DNA of 64,000 nucleotides from Dermatophilus congolensis (GCA_030538115.1 JAUNUP010000010.1:1-64000); one strand, 5' to 3'; positions 34,869 to 43,437 are shown, counted from the stretch's first letter. The notes: generated by a model not told the origin, from the letters alone. Made by a program: numbers and translations.

Positions 34869-35522
34869 GTGAACGAGGTGTCTGACGAGAACGAACTGGT
34901 GACGCTGCTGCGGCGGCACCGCGTGATGGCGATCGTGCGCGGCAACTCGCGTGAGGCCTCTGCGGCCACGGCGCGGATCCTGCTCGAAGAGGGGGTGCGG
35001 CTCGTCGAGGTCACGCTCAACACGCCGGGAGCACTCGACACCATCGCCGACCTGGCGGCGACGCGACCCGAAGGCACCCTCGTCGGCGCAGGCACGGTGC
35101 TGACCCGCGGCGACGTTGCCGACGTTCTCGCGGCCGGAGGCGAGTTCGCTGTCACCCCCTGCCCCGCCGAATCGGTGCAGGCCGCAGTGGCGGCGGGCCT
35201 GCCGGTCGCGGCCGGCGCCTACACCGCAGGGGAGGCCTACGCGATGTGGCAGACGGGAGCGTCGCTCGTCAAGCTCTTCCCCGCCGGGCCCGGCGGCGGA
35301 CCCGCCTACCTACGGGCCCTGCGCGACCCGCTCCAGCAGGTGCGGTTCATGGCGGTCGGAGGCGTGGGTGCCGACGAGCTGCCTGCCTACCTCGCGGCCG
35401 GCGCGCTGGGAGCCGGAGTCGGCGGCCCGTTGGTCGGCGACGCCCCCTCCGGAGGCGATCTCGACCAACTCCGTTCGCGCACGCGCACTTTCCTGCGATC
35501 GGTCGAGTCGTGTCCGAGGTGA
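34869..35522 (+). CDS. KDPG/KDPGal aldolase
   Basis: About 217-residue class I aldolase cleaving 2-keto-3-deoxy-6-phospho-hexonate to pyruvate and glyceraldehyde 3-phosphate. Counting from the chosen GTG, E47 (VEVTLNTP) and Schiff-base K135 (LVKLFPA) are 88 residues apart, the same spacing as Glu45/Lys133 of E. coli Eda. The start is uncertain: GTG at 34866, 34869 or 34878 all follow GGAGGG; a longer frame from 34794 overlaps the dehydratase and looks unlikely. In this operon the substrate is probably the galacto epimer. The gene overlaps the following kinase. Confidence 0.9.
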   Translation: MNEVSDENELVTLLRRHRVMAIVRGNSREASAATARILLEEGVRLVEVTLNTPGALDTIADLAATRPEGTLVGAGTVLTRGDVADVLAAGGEFAVTPCPAESVQAAVAAGLPVAAGAYTAGEAYAMWQTGASLVKLFPAGPGGGPAYLRALRDPLQQVRFMAVGGVGADELPAYLAAGALGAGVGGPLVGDAPSGGDLDQLRSRTRTFLRSVESCPR

Positions 35523-36481
35523 CCTCTGGGGCGGGAGTCGACGTGCTCACCTTCGGCGAGGCGATGGTCTCGTTCCGTACCGACGGCGCCCTGGTCAACG
35601 GGACTTCATGCACAGCGCATGTCGCTGGGGCGGAATCGAACGTCGCCATCGGGCTCGCGAGGCTCGGACATTCGGTGCGGTGGGTCGGAGGCGTGGCCGA
35701 CGACCTGCTCGGCGACCTTGTGGAGTCGACCCTGGTCACAGAGGGTGTCGATGTCGTGCGTGTCCCCTCTGGCGGGCGCCCGGCTGGGCTGATGTTGCTC
35801 CAGCGCCGCACCGCCGACATCGCCCGCGTCGCATACGCGCGCAAGGATTCCGCCGGGTCACGGCTGACCGTCGACGCGGTGCTCGCCGCGCTCGGCGCCG
35901 CCGGAGTCGGGTGGTTGCACGTCACCGGCATCACGCCCGCACTCTCCGCCACCGCCGCCGACGCGACGCGAGCAGCAGTGCGGCACGCCGCGTCCGCCGG
36001 GGTGAGGGTGAGCCTCGACGTCAACTACCGCGCGGGGCTGTGGTCACGGGAGGCGGCCCGGGCCGCCCTCGCGGAACTCGTGCCGTACGTGGATGTGCTC
36101 ATCGCCTCCGAGGACGAGCTCGACCTCGTCGGCGAGCCGGGCCGCACAGAAACCGAACTCGTCGCGCGCCTGCTCGGCGAGGGGTGCCGCGAGGTCGTCG
36201 TCAAGCGGGGCGCACGGGGCGCGATGCTGGTGACCTCGGCGGGCGTCCGCCTGGACGCAGACGCCCTCCCGGTCACCGTCGTGGATGTCGTCGGGGCGGG
36301 CGACGCGTTCACGTCGGGCTACATCTCCGGTCGGCTCGACGACCTCACCGACCGTGCATGCCTCGACCGCGGGGTGAGCATGGGTGCGTTCGCCGTCTCG
36401 ACCCGGGGCGACTGGGAGGGGCTGCCTCGTCGCGCGGAACTCGGCCTCCTGGCTGCGACCGGTTCCGACGTGGAGCGGTAG
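35519..36481 (+). CDS. 2-keto-3-deoxy-sugar-acid kinase (PfkB family)
   Basis: About 320-residue ribokinase/PfkB-family kinase. N-terminal VLTFGEAMVSF and HVAGAESNVAIGLARLG and C-terminal DVVGAGDAFTSGYI (anion hole and catalytic Asp) are the two PfkB signatures. It would phosphorylate 2-keto-3-deoxy-galactonate (or gluconate) at C6 before aldol cleavage. The GTG at 35519 overlaps the aldolase stop by 4 bases (GTGA); a GTG at 35510 is an alternative. It ends the operon and runs tail to tail with the beta-helix gene 18 nt away. Confidence 0.9.
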   Translation: MTSGAGVDVLTFGEAMVSFRTDGALVNGTSCTAHVAGAESNVAIGLARLGHSVRWVGGVADDLLGDLVESTLVTEGVDVVRVPSGGRPAGLMLLQRRTADIARVAYARKDSAGSRLTVDAVLAALGAAGVGWLHVTGITPALSATAADATRAAVRHAASAGVRVSLDVNYRAGLWSREAARAALAELVPYVDVLIASEDELDLVGEPGRTETELVARLLGEGCREVVVKRGARGAMLVTSAGVRLDADALPVTVVDVVGAGDAFTSGYISGRLDDLTDRACLDRGVSMGAFAVSTRGDWEGLPRRAELGLLAATGSDVER

Positions 36482-36499
36482 GCCGTCGACCGGTAGTGC

Positions 36500-37432
36500 T
36501 CAGCGCTTCTTCGGCTCGGGCGGCACGGGGGCCGGTGAGCCCGAGGGGGCCATCCAGTTGTTCTCGAAGACGTTGCGCTGACCCCAGCCCTTCCAGCGCA
36601 CGTGGATCTGGAAGACGTCCATCGGCGGGTTGGCGACGCGGTTGCCGCTGATCAGCCAGTCGTTGCCCTTGGCGTCGAGCACGCTGTCGACCGCGGTGGT
36701 GCCTGCTCCGTCGATGGTGTTGTTCAGCACGCGGCCGCGGCTCGTGCCTTCTTTGAGGTCGAACGCCTCCGCCGTCGTGTTCCAGATGCTCGAGTCGCGA
36801 ATCACGTTGTCGTCGGAGCGGTCTGGACGGCCCTGCTCGATCTCGGAGTGGTTGAGCGCAGATCCGACGTACACGCCCTCTCCGAACTGCGGCGACACCA
36901 AGCCTGTGTCGTGGATGCGCAGACCCCGCAGCTCGTTGTTGCGGCTGTTGGTGCGCAGGTGAAACGCCTCCTCGCCGATCGTGCCGATGTCGAGGCCGTC
37001 GAAGACGTTGTTGCGGGCGGAGTCGGTCATCACGCCCTTCTTGCCGTTGCGCAGCGTGAACCCGGCGAACCGCCAGTGCTGCGCCTTGTTGACGTGCAGC
37101 ACGTAGCCGGTGCGGATCGACCCGCCGTCGAGAATCGCGCCCGGCCTGCCGCACAGCCAGATCGGGCGGGAGGCGCTGCCCTTCGCGGTCGCCTTGAATC
37201 GGCCCTGGTAGACGCCGTCGGCCAGGCCGATCACGGTGCCTGCCTTGGCCTTCTTCAGGGCGTCGTGCAACTCCTTCGCCGTCGTGACCTGCACCGTCGC
37301 GGCTGGACACTGGAGCGACGACGATTGCGTGGGCGAGGCCGCGCCGGCGTGTGTGGGAAGGGCGATCGCGGCCGCTGCTGCGATGGCCGTGGTCGAGAGA
37401 ACCGCTGCGAGAGCGCGGGCGTGCGACAACAT
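36500..37432 (-). CDS. Secreted right-handed beta-helix repeat protein
   Basis: 310-residue exported protein. The ATG at 37432 follows CAGGAG and starts a classical signal peptide (MLSHARALAAVL, Ala-rich core, cleavage near HAGAA); a longer frame from 37480 lacks these signs. The mature part is a parallel beta-helix with repeated Asn/Gly turns (RNNVFDGLDIG, RNNELRGLRIH, DDNVIRDSSIW, LNNTIDGAG, QRNVFENNW), as in chondroitinase B-like/PL6 polysaccharide lyases and related binding proteins. Clear PL6 catalytic Lys/Arg motifs were not confirmed. The C-terminus is Pro-rich and basic. It might act on extracellular uronate polymers, which would fit the sugar-acid operon next to it. Confidence 0.82.
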   Translation of the reverse strand: MLSHARALAAVLSTTAIAAAAAIALPTHAGAASPTQSSSLQCPAATVQVTTAKELHDALKKAKAGTVIGLADGVYQGRFKATAKGSASRPIWLCGRPGAILDGGSIRTGYVLHVNKAQHWRFAGFTLRNGKKGVMTDSARNNVFDGLDIGTIGEEAFHLRTNSRNNELRGLRIHDTGLVSPQFGEGVYVGSALNHSEIEQGRPDRSDDNVIRDSSIWNTTAEAFDLKEGTSRGRVLNNTIDGAGTTAVDSVLDAKGNDWLISGNRVANPPMDVFQIHVRWKGWGQRNVFENNWMAPSGSPAPVPPEPKKR

Positions 37433-37634
37433 GAACTCCTGCTCGTGACGGCAGGAGGGGGTGCCGTGGGTGATTCCCAAGGGCGCACGGGCATGGCGGG
37501 CTACGTTGACCTGGCGGCGCGACCGCGGGAGGCACAGGACCCACGAACGAAACGGTCGACTGTGCCGGTGACCTTCCCTTATCGGTACGGTGTGGCGGCG
37601 GCCTTAGCAGTGCGACCGATCGGGGTGAGGCGAT

Positions 37635-39410
37635 TCACTTCTGGGGAGCCGCGGCGCCCGTGTCATCTCCGGAGGCGCCGGGGCTGGCATCGGGCTCGGC
37701 GTCACTAGCGTCACCCGTGAACAGCGCTGACACCTCGTGGCGCAGCACCTTGCCGAGCAGGTTGGTCGGCAGTTCGTCGACGACGAGGAACCGGCGCGGC
37801 ACCTTGTACGCGGCGAGGTGCTTCTTCGCCCAGGTGCGTAGTTCCTCGGAGGGTGGCAGTTCGCCCTCCGGGATGACGGCCGCGACCACCGACTCGCCGC
37901 CACCCGGCTCCGGCACGCCCGCGACGGCCAGGTCACGGATGCGGGGATGGCGGCGCAGCACCTCCTCGACCTCGACGGGGGAGACGTTGAAGCCGCCCGT
38001 GACGATCAGCTCTTTGAGGCGGCCGCTGATGACGTAGTAGCCGTCGATGCAACGGGCAAGGTCGCCGGTGCGGAACCAGCCGTCGACGAACGCACGCTCG
38101 GTCTCTTCGGGGGCGTCGAGGTAGCCGCCGAACACCTGCGGGCCACGCACGAGCAGTTCGCCCTCTTCGCCCTCGGGGACGTCGCGCGTCGGGCTATCGG
38201 GGTCGACAATGCGGGTGTCGGTGTCGGGAAACGGGATTCCGATGGTGCCGGGACGCCTCAGATTGCGGTCGAAGGGGTTGCCCACCACGACGGGAGCTGT
38301 CTCGGTGAGGCCGTAGCCCTCGATGAGTTGCCCACCCGTGGCCTGCTCCCACTCGTCCACGAACTCCGGCGGTAGCGACATCGCGCCCGACAGCACCGAA
38401 TGCACGCTGGTGAGCGACACCCCGCGGGCTTTGGCGGTGTCGAGCAGCGCCCGGAACAAGGGCGGCACTCCGACGATGAACGTCACCTTGGTGCGTTTGA
38501 CGGCGTCGGTCATGAGCTGTGCGTCGGGGCTGGGCAGCATCGTGATCTGCGCACCGAGGTTGAGGCCGAGCAGCGCGCACACCGTGAGTCCGAACGCGTG
38601 GAACATCGGCAGCACGGCGAGAAAGTTCTCTTTGCCGAATTGCAGCCCCGTCCAGGCGATGCCCATCGTGCAGTCGGCCAGCAGATTCGCGTGCGTGAGC
38701 GGCACGCCCTTCGGGCGGCCCGTCGTGCCGGAGGTGTACATGATCACCGCGACGTCGCTCGGCTTCGGGCCGACATACGAACTCGGCAGACGGCCGCGCA
38801 TCTTCAGGCGGGCCCAGGCCAGGGTGTTCGGCGGCAGGTGGCCGGAGGTGAGCTTCGCGCGGGTCTCCCGCGCCTTCGGCACCGGGAGTCGCAGGGCCAG
38901 CCGCGACTTCAGCGGCAGCGAGTGGGTGATGTCGACGCCGATGACCTGCCGCAGCGGCGTGCGGTCGCGCAGGGGGAGCACGGCGGGCAGGGCGTTGTCC
39001 CAGACCACGGCGACCTTCGCACCGTGGTCGAGAAAGAGCGGCTCGAGCTCGTCGGTGGGGTAGAGCGGGTTGTGTTGCACCACCTGTGCGCCCAGGCGCA
39101 GGGCCGCGAGGGTGGTGATGAGGTTCTCGGGGCAGGTCGGCAGCAGCACAGCCACCCTGTCTCCGGGCTCGACACCCTCGGCTGCCAGGCCTGCGGCCAC
39201 GCGACGCACGTCGTGGGCGACCTGACGGTACGAACGGGTCCGGCCCATGAAGTCGGTGCACGTCGCCTTGCCGCGCCGCTGCGCGGAGGCCGCGAACATC
39301 TCCGGAATCGTGATGTCGGGGTAGTCGAGATGCCGCGGCACGACCCGGTCGGTGAGTCGGTATCCCGAGGCGTACGGGTCGACGGTGCTCTCGTGCTCCA
39401 CAGTGGCCAC
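37635..39410 (-). CDS. Long-chain-type acyl-CoA ligase (FadD-like)
   Basis: 591-residue AMP-forming ligase. The P-loop is IMYTSGTTGRPKGVPL, followed by GYGLTETAP, the hinge GDLARCIDGYY and the C-terminal AYKVPRRF and LGKVLRHE with the catalytic Lys. It belongs to the long-chain fatty acid/aromatic acid branch of the ANL superfamily. The start is a GTG at 39410 giving VATVEHES; an upstream TTG-like extension would cover the intergenic hairpin and is unlikely. A GTG at 39401 is an alternative. It stands alone, divergent from the GntR operon, and is not near beta-oxidation genes of the main island. Confidence 0.92.
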   Translation of the reverse strand: MATVEHESTVDPYASGYRLTDRVVPRHLDYPDITIPEMFAASAQRRGKATCTDFMGRTRSYRQVAHDVRRVAAGLAAEGVEPGDRVAVLLPTCPENLITTLAALRLGAQVVQHNPLYPTDELEPLFLDHGAKVAVVWDNALPAVLPLRDRTPLRQVIGVDITHSLPLKSRLALRLPVPKARETRAKLTSGHLPPNTLAWARLKMRGRLPSSYVGPKPSDVAVIMYTSGTTGRPKGVPLTHANLLADCTMGIAWTGLQFGKENFLAVLPMFHAFGLTVCALLGLNLGAQITMLPSPDAQLMTDAVKRTKVTFIVGVPPLFRALLDTAKARGVSLTSVHSVLSGAMSLPPEFVDEWEQATGGQLIEGYGLTETAPVVVGNPFDRNLRRPGTIGIPFPDTDTRIVDPDSPTRDVPEGEEGELLVRGPQVFGGYLDAPEETERAFVDGWFRTGDLARCIDGYYVISGRLKELIVTGGFNVSPVEVEEVLRRHPRIRDLAVAGVPEPGGGESVVAAVIPEGELPPSEELRTWAKKHLAAYKVPRRFLVVDELPTNLLGKVLRHEVSALFTGDASDAEPDASPGASGDDTGAAAPQK

Positions 39411-39527
39411 CTCGTTGGGGTCGTCTCGGGGTCTGGTTCGACGGTACGGGGAAACCCCCGCAGGCGGGTGAGCGTGTGACGCGGGAACCCTGCAGGTTGT
39501 GGACATGGCGTGGCGAAGCGGCGCCAG

Positions 39528-39606
39528 GTGATTCCTTCAGCTACGTAGGTGCGTCGATCTTCCGATATACGCAAGATCGACGCACCTACGTAAACGAAGG
39601 ATTCAC
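39528..39606. repeat. Long palindromic element (Family 2, variant copy C)
   Basis: TACGTAGGTGCGTCGATCTT (39542-39561) pairs perfectly over 20 bp with 39573-39592 across an 11-nt loop. After a 3-nt bulge each side, GTGATTCCTTC (39528-39538) and GAAGGATTCAC (39596-39606) extend the stem with one mismatch. It lies between two divergent genes, where no terminator is needed. The 14-mer CGTTTACGTAGGTG on its minus strand recurs exactly in copy A near 57.85 kb, and CGAAGGAT is also shared. Confidence 0.85.
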
Positions 39607-39648
39607 GCCGGCCAGAAACTGCCACTCGCCACGGGTGTACATGAGTCG

Positions 39649-39681
39649 CCTTACTGTCTATAGTGAACATAGACAGTAAGG
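39649..39681 (+). promoter_or_regulatory. GntR operator: perfect 13-bp inverted repeat
   Basis: CCTTACTGTCTAT (39649-39661) and ATAGACAGTAAGG (39669-39681) are exact reverse complements with a 7-nt spacer. The right arm runs into the ribosome binding site (AAGGAGG) of the GntR gene starting at 39690. A protein bound here would block the operon's own transcription or translation start, so autoregulation is likely. Confidence 0.8.
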
Positions 39682-39689
39682 AGGTGGGT

Positions 39690-40109
39690 ATGCGCATCGT
39701 CATCTCGAACACGGCCGGGCAGCCGATCTACGAACAGATCGCCTCGCAGATCCGTGCCGCGATCCTCACGGGCGAGCTCGCGGAGGGCGAGAAGCTGCCG
39801 TCGATCCGGGGGCTCGCCCGTGACCTGCGCGTCTCGGTGATCACCACGACGCGGGCGTACTCCGATCTCGCGGCCGAGGGGTTCATCGCGAACGTGCAGG
39901 GCAAGGGCAGCTTCGTGCTTCCGCGCGACGGCGAGCTCATGCGCGAGGCGATCGTCAGCGAGGTCGAGAAGCACCTCGCGGCCGCCATCGACGCGGCCCG
40001 GCTGGGTCGTCTCACCGACGACGACGTGCGCGCCAGCTTCGAGGCGCTGCTGGCCGCCTCCGACGACATGACCGAACGGCACGACACAGGGGAGAGGAGT
40101 CGATCGTGA
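39690..40109 (+). CDS. GntR family regulator (YtrA-like)
   Basis: 139-residue short GntR protein of the YtrA subfamily: winged HTH (QPIYEQIASQIRAAILTGEL, then LPSIRGLARDLRVS and TRAYSDLAAEGFI) and only a small helical C-terminal part for dimerisation, with no large effector domain. The start follows AAGGAGG, itself within the operator. It is first in a four-gene operon with an ABC ATPase and two membrane proteins, the standard YtrA arrangement, and overlaps the ATPase gene by 4 bases (GTGA). Such systems often respond to cell-envelope stress or wall-active antibiotics; that is family knowledge, not shown here. Confidence 0.93.
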   Translation: MRIVISNTAGQPIYEQIASQIRAAILTGELAEGEKLPSIRGLARDLRVSVITTTRAYSDLAAEGFIANVQGKGSFVLPRDGELMREAIVSEVEKHLAAAIDAARLGRLTDDDVRASFEALLAASDDMTERHDTGERSRS

Positions 40110-41038
40110 ACGCATCGGCACGCGATTTCGACGCGCAGGACCACGCGCAGCAAGACACAGCCCTCGGCATCCGCGGGTTGACGAAGAAGTTCGGCACCTT
40201 TCAGCTCGGCCCGATCGACCTGGAGGTGCCGCGCGGATACGTGATGGGGCTGGTCGGGGCCAACGGGTCGGGTAAGACGACGACGATCAAGTCGGCGCTC
40301 GGCATGGTCGTACCCGACGGAGGCGAGTTGGCGGTGCCGACGATGGACCGCGTGGGCGTCGTGCTCGACACCCCGTACTTCATGAGCTGGTGGGACGCGC
40401 TCGCCATCGAGAAGTCGGTTCGCGCGTTCTATCCGCGCTGGTCGCCGGAGCGGTATCGCGAGTTGCTGCACCGTCTCGACGTGTCGACCGACGTCCGGGT
40501 GGCGAAGATGTCGCGCGGCACCGGCATGAAGCTGCAGGTCGCAGTGGCTCTCGCCCACGATCCGGAGTTGCTGCTACTCGACGAGCCGACCTCCGGCCTC
40601 GACCCGCTGGCCCGCGACGACTTCATCGACCTCATCGCCGAGTTCATGCAAGACGAGACGCACGCGGTGCTCTTCTCCACCCACATCACCACAGACCTGG
40701 AGCGGATCGCCGACTACGTGACCGTGCTCGACTCCGGCCGCGTGGCTGCCTCTGCCCCGACCGCCGACCTGCTGCAGGAGTACCGGCTCGTGCGCGGTGG
40801 CCTGCGCGACCTCACCGACGTGATGCGCCCGCGCCTCTACGGCCTGCGCACGCACGCGTCCGGATTCGAGGGCCTGGCCCTCACCTCCGACGCCGACACC
40901 TGGCCGGGCGACCTCGTCCTCGAACCGCCGACGCTCGACCAGATCGTCGTCGGCGTGGCGAAGCACGGCCGCTCAGCAGGCATGACCAGCTCGGCGGGCT
41001 CAGCAGGCTCGGTCATGGCGCAGGAGGGGGCGTCATGA
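40106..41038 (+). CDS. ABC transporter ATP-binding protein (YtrB-like)
   Basis: 310-residue ABC ATPase with GTG start after GGAGAGGA. Walker A is GANGSGKTT, Walker B LLLLDEPTSGLDP and the switch His is in FSTHITTDLERI. The signature loop MSRGTGMKLQ departs from the usual LSGGQ, as often seen in the YtrB group. The C-terminal 80 residues after the core are an extra domain, ending in a Ser/Gly/Ala-rich tail. It overlaps the GntR gene and the first membrane gene by 4 bases each. Confidence 0.93.
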   Translation: MNASARDFDAQDHAQQDTALGIRGLTKKFGTFQLGPIDLEVPRGYVMGLVGANGSGKTTTIKSALGMVVPDGGELAVPTMDRVGVVLDTPYFMSWWDALAIEKSVRAFYPRWSPERYRELLHRLDVSTDVRVAKMSRGTGMKLQVAVALAHDPELLLLDEPTSGLDPLARDDFIDLIAEFMQDETHAVLFSTHITTDLERIADYVTVLDSGRVAASAPTADLLQEYRLVRGGLRDLTDVMRPRLYGLRTHASGFEGLALTSDADTWPGDLVLEPPTLDQIVVGVAKHGRSAGMTSSAGSAGSVMAQEGAS

Positions 41039-41787
41039 CCGGGCAAGCCGGTGGGCGCGCCGCCGAACGGGCGCGCGGTGTGAGCAGCGCCGTTGTCGAG
41101 AGCGTGCGCTACCGGCCCCCGATCGAGGTGGAGGCGCAACGCACGAGTGACGTGCGGGCGGCGATGCGCCTCGACTGGCTCGCGATGGAGAAGGGCGTCG
41201 TCCCGGCGGGAGTCGTGATCCTGGCGGTCTTCGCCGTCGTCGATGTCGTCACCGAGAACCCCATGGGGGGAGCGGTATTCGCCGCGATCTGGGGACTCAT
41301 GATCCTCACGCGGACGTGGACCGCCGATGCCGAGGAGCACGGAGCCGAGCTCCGGCGGATCGTGCCGCTCAGTCGCCGCAGCGTGGTGACCGGCAGGTAT
41401 GTCCTGGCGGGGATGATCGTTGCCGTGGCCGCCACGGTGATGGCAGTGGCCGCGATCCTCGCCGGCGTGCTCACCGGTCGCGGAGTCACGGCCGCGCTTG
41501 TGTCGCTGGCAGCGGTGGCAGGAGTCGTGCTCTTGCAGTTGCTCGTCGCGATCCCCGTGCTCATTCGCTACGGCAGATGGGCGATGGTGCTGGTCAACGG
41601 CGTTCTCCTCATCGGGTCGGGGCTCTTGGTGCTCGGGGCGGGACCGTTGCTCCTCGGGTTCGACCCCGATGTCGAGATGCAGCGGTTCGCTGTCTCCGCG
41701 GTCGTCACGGCGTGGCTACTGCCGCTGGTCGCGGCGCCGATCTCCTACCGCATCGCCCAACGTACGTACGCGAGTAAGGACCTGTGA
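41035..41787 (+). CDS. ABC-2 type membrane protein 1 of the GntR operon
   Basis: 250-residue membrane protein. An N-terminal cytoplasmic region of about 55 residues precedes roughly six hydrophobic segments (GVVPAGVVILAVFAVVDVV, VAATVMAVAAILAGVL, LVALVSLAAVAGVVL-like and others). It has no obvious sequence motif but is placed and shaped like the permease of YtrA-type ABC systems. Both gene ends overlap neighbours, so it is cotranscribed with the ATPase. It is similar in layout to the next gene, and the two could form a heterodimeric channel. Confidence 0.85.
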   Translation: MTGQAGGRAAERARGVSSAVVESVRYRPPIEVEAQRTSDVRAAMRLDWLAMEKGVVPAGVVILAVFAVVDVVTENPMGGAVFAAIWGLMILTRTWTADAEEHGAELRRIVPLSRRSVVTGRYVLAGMIVAVAATVMAVAAILAGVLTGRGVTAALVSLAAVAGVVLLQLLVAIPVLIRYGRWAMVLVNGVLLIGSGLLVLGAGPLLLGFDPDVEMQRFAVSAVVTAWLLPLVAAPISYRIAQRTYASKDL

Positions 41788-42509
41788 TGACGAGCACGCG
41801 GGCGACGACTGCCACGACCTCCGCCACGAATCTTGCGACGCGACCTGTGACGAAACAAGGAAGGACTTCTGCCATGTTCAAAGCGCTCGTGCTCGACGCG
41901 CGTGTCAACGTGGTGCCGCACACCATCTTCGGCGGCTTGACGCTGGCGAGTCTGCTCCTCGGCTTCGTCACGGAGTTCTTCGTCCTCACCTGGATCTTCC
42001 CGGCGCTGTGGTTGTCGTTCACGTCTGAATCGCACCGCGACCTGCAGCGGTTGGGGCCGGTGGGGCCATTGCAGTCGGTGGTCGGTGTCACACGCCGAGA
42101 CGCGGTGCGGGCGAGGTACCTCACGGTGACGCTGGTCATGCTCGTGGTTCTCGCGGGTGCCGCCCTGATCCTCGTCTTCTCCCCGGAGGCAGGGACGGCG
42201 GCTGCGAAGGTGCTCGTCGCGCTCGCGGCCGCAGTGACGGCGATCGCGGCGATCGGGATGACCCTGGCGTACGTCGCGCCCGCCCCGACGGGGCAGATCG
42301 TCACCATCGGTCTGGCGGTCGCCCTGTCGTTCGTCGGGATGGGCCCATTGCTCTTGGGTCGGGCGGACTCCTGGTCGGTGGAGGCCCTATCCGACTTCCT
42401 CTGGGCCGGCCCGCTCTCGTTCGCAACCCTCTTCGTCGCTGCAGCCCTAGTCACCTTGCCGGTAGGCCACGCGATAGCCCAACGAGCCTACGCAAACACC
42501 GACCTCTGA
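41787..42509 (+). CDS. ABC-2 type membrane protein 2 of the GntR operon
   Basis: Up to 240-residue membrane protein with about six hydrophobic segments (TIFGGLTLASLLLGF, VTLVMLVVLAGAALIL, VALAAAVTAIAAIGMTL and others). The first 29 residues from ATG 41787 are a Thr/Ala-rich tract, whereas an internal ATG at 41874 (MFKALVLDARVN) also has a good AAGGAAGGA site and starts where the membrane protein proper begins; either may be used. Its C-terminus (AIAQRAYANTDL) resembles that of the preceding protein (RIAQRTYASKDL), pointing to an ancient duplication of the permease gene. Confidence 0.83.
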   Translation: MTSTRATTATTSATNLATRPVTKQGRTSAMFKALVLDARVNVVPHTIFGGLTLASLLLGFVTEFFVLTWIFPALWLSFTSESHRDLQRLGPVGPLQSVVGVTRRDAVRARYLTVTLVMLVVLAGAALILVFSPEAGTAAAKVLVALAAAVTAIAAIGMTLAYVAPAPTGQIVTIGLAVALSFVGMGPLLLGRADSWSVEALSDFLWAGPLSFATLFVAAALVTLPVGHAIAQRAYANTDL

Positions 42510-42552
42510 CACCGGCCTAGGAGGGCCGCCGCCCGCCCGTGATGGTGCTGCG

Positions 42553-43230
42553 TCACAGGACGCGGCGCAGCGCTTCTTCGAACGAGTCCAGGTGGGCCAG
42601 CATCAGGTCTGCGGCGGCGTTCTCGTCGCCGGCCATGACGGCGTCGAGGATTTCGGTGTGCTCGATGATGTGCCCGCTGACCTTGCCCATGCGGGGTAGT
42701 GCCAGGCACCAGATCCTCATGGCGAGGAAGAGGTAGTGCGTCAGAGAGCTCTCCAAGTGCTCGTTGCGGGCAGCGCGGTAGATAGCGAGATGGGTGCGCA
42801 TGTCGAGCATCATGTGCTCGCGGGTCGACGTCGAAGCGCTGGGTGCCTGGATCTCCTCCCGGATAGCGGTGAGCGAGGGGCGGGACGACGCATCCACAAG
42901 CCTGGCCGCCCGGCGTGCGGCCACCGGCTCCAGCGCACGCCGGACCTCGCTGATCTCGCTGAGCGCCGTGGAGTCGACGCGGGTTGCGAAGGTGCCCCGG
43001 CGTGGATAGGTGACGACGAAGTGCTCGGCCTCGAGACGTTTGATGGCTTCCCGCAACGGGGTTCGGCCGACGCCCATCTCGGCGGCGAGCGCCTGCTCGT
43101 TGAGGGGCGCCCCGGGCGCGATGTCGAGGAGCACCAGGCGCTCGCGCAGGCCGAGGTAGGCGGTCTGCGCCAGTGATGCCGAACCGTCGCCGGCCCCTGC
43201 CTGTGCCTCGACGAGAGTGGTGAACGACAT
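42553..43230 (-). CDS. FCD domain GntR family regulator (sox operon)
   Basis: 225-residue GntR/FCD regulator: winged HTH ([20 protein letters not shown], then [20 protein letters not shown]) and FCD C-terminal domain. The ATG at 43230 follows GCAGGAG; the open frame upstream crosses the intergenic promoter and is not coding. It diverges from soxBDAG and most likely regulates it; an AT-rich dyad CTC-ATATAT-CAG lies downstream of the soxB -10 box. Its effector may be sarcosine, glycine or a related amine, by analogy only. Confidence 0.92.
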   Translation of the reverse strand: MSFTTLVEAQAGAGDGSASLAQTAYLGLRERLVLLDIAPGAPLNEQALAAEMGVGRTPLREAIKRLEAEHFVVTYPRRGTFATRVDSTALSEISEVRRALEPVAARRAARLVDASSRPSLTAIREEIQAPSASTSTREHMMLDMRTHLAIYRAARNEHLESSLTHYLFLAMRIWCLALPRMGKVSGHIIEHTEILDAVMAGDENAAADLMLAHLDSFEEALRRVL

Positions 43231-43278
43231 GGTGACTCCTGCAGTTCGGCCGCCCGGGGTCGAGTTCGCCTCGGGGGG

Positions 43279-43329
43279 TTGACATTGCAAGCCAACCGTT
43301 CCGATACTAAACGACGTCTCATATATCAG
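43279..43329 (+). promoter_or_regulatory. sox promoter and adjacent FCD-type dyad
   Basis: TTGACA (43279-43284), an 18-nt spacer and GATACT (43303-43308) form a good promoter. CTCATATATCAG (43318-43329), an imperfect 12-bp palindrome, lies about 10 nt beyond the -10 box, where a bound repressor would block transcription. The leader to soxB is about 120 nt; I saw no convincing glycine riboswitch in it. Confidence 0.6.
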
Positions 43330-43437
43330 TTGTCGAGAAGGGGATGGTCGGTCGCGTGCCGGCATCGCCGTCGACAGGGCCGGACCGCACCGTCGCCGAC
43401 CGTTTCCCGCTCCATTCGACCTCACTGGAGGACTGTC

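Noticed and set aside
39476..39679. Small ORF upstream of the GntR gene
   Set aside because: It reads through the Family 2 palindrome and the GntR operator; near-identical peptides arise from both strands, as expected from a palindrome.
43309..43437. Glycine riboswitch before soxB
   Set aside because: The leader is only about 120 nt and I could not find the paired conserved purine-rich core of that class.
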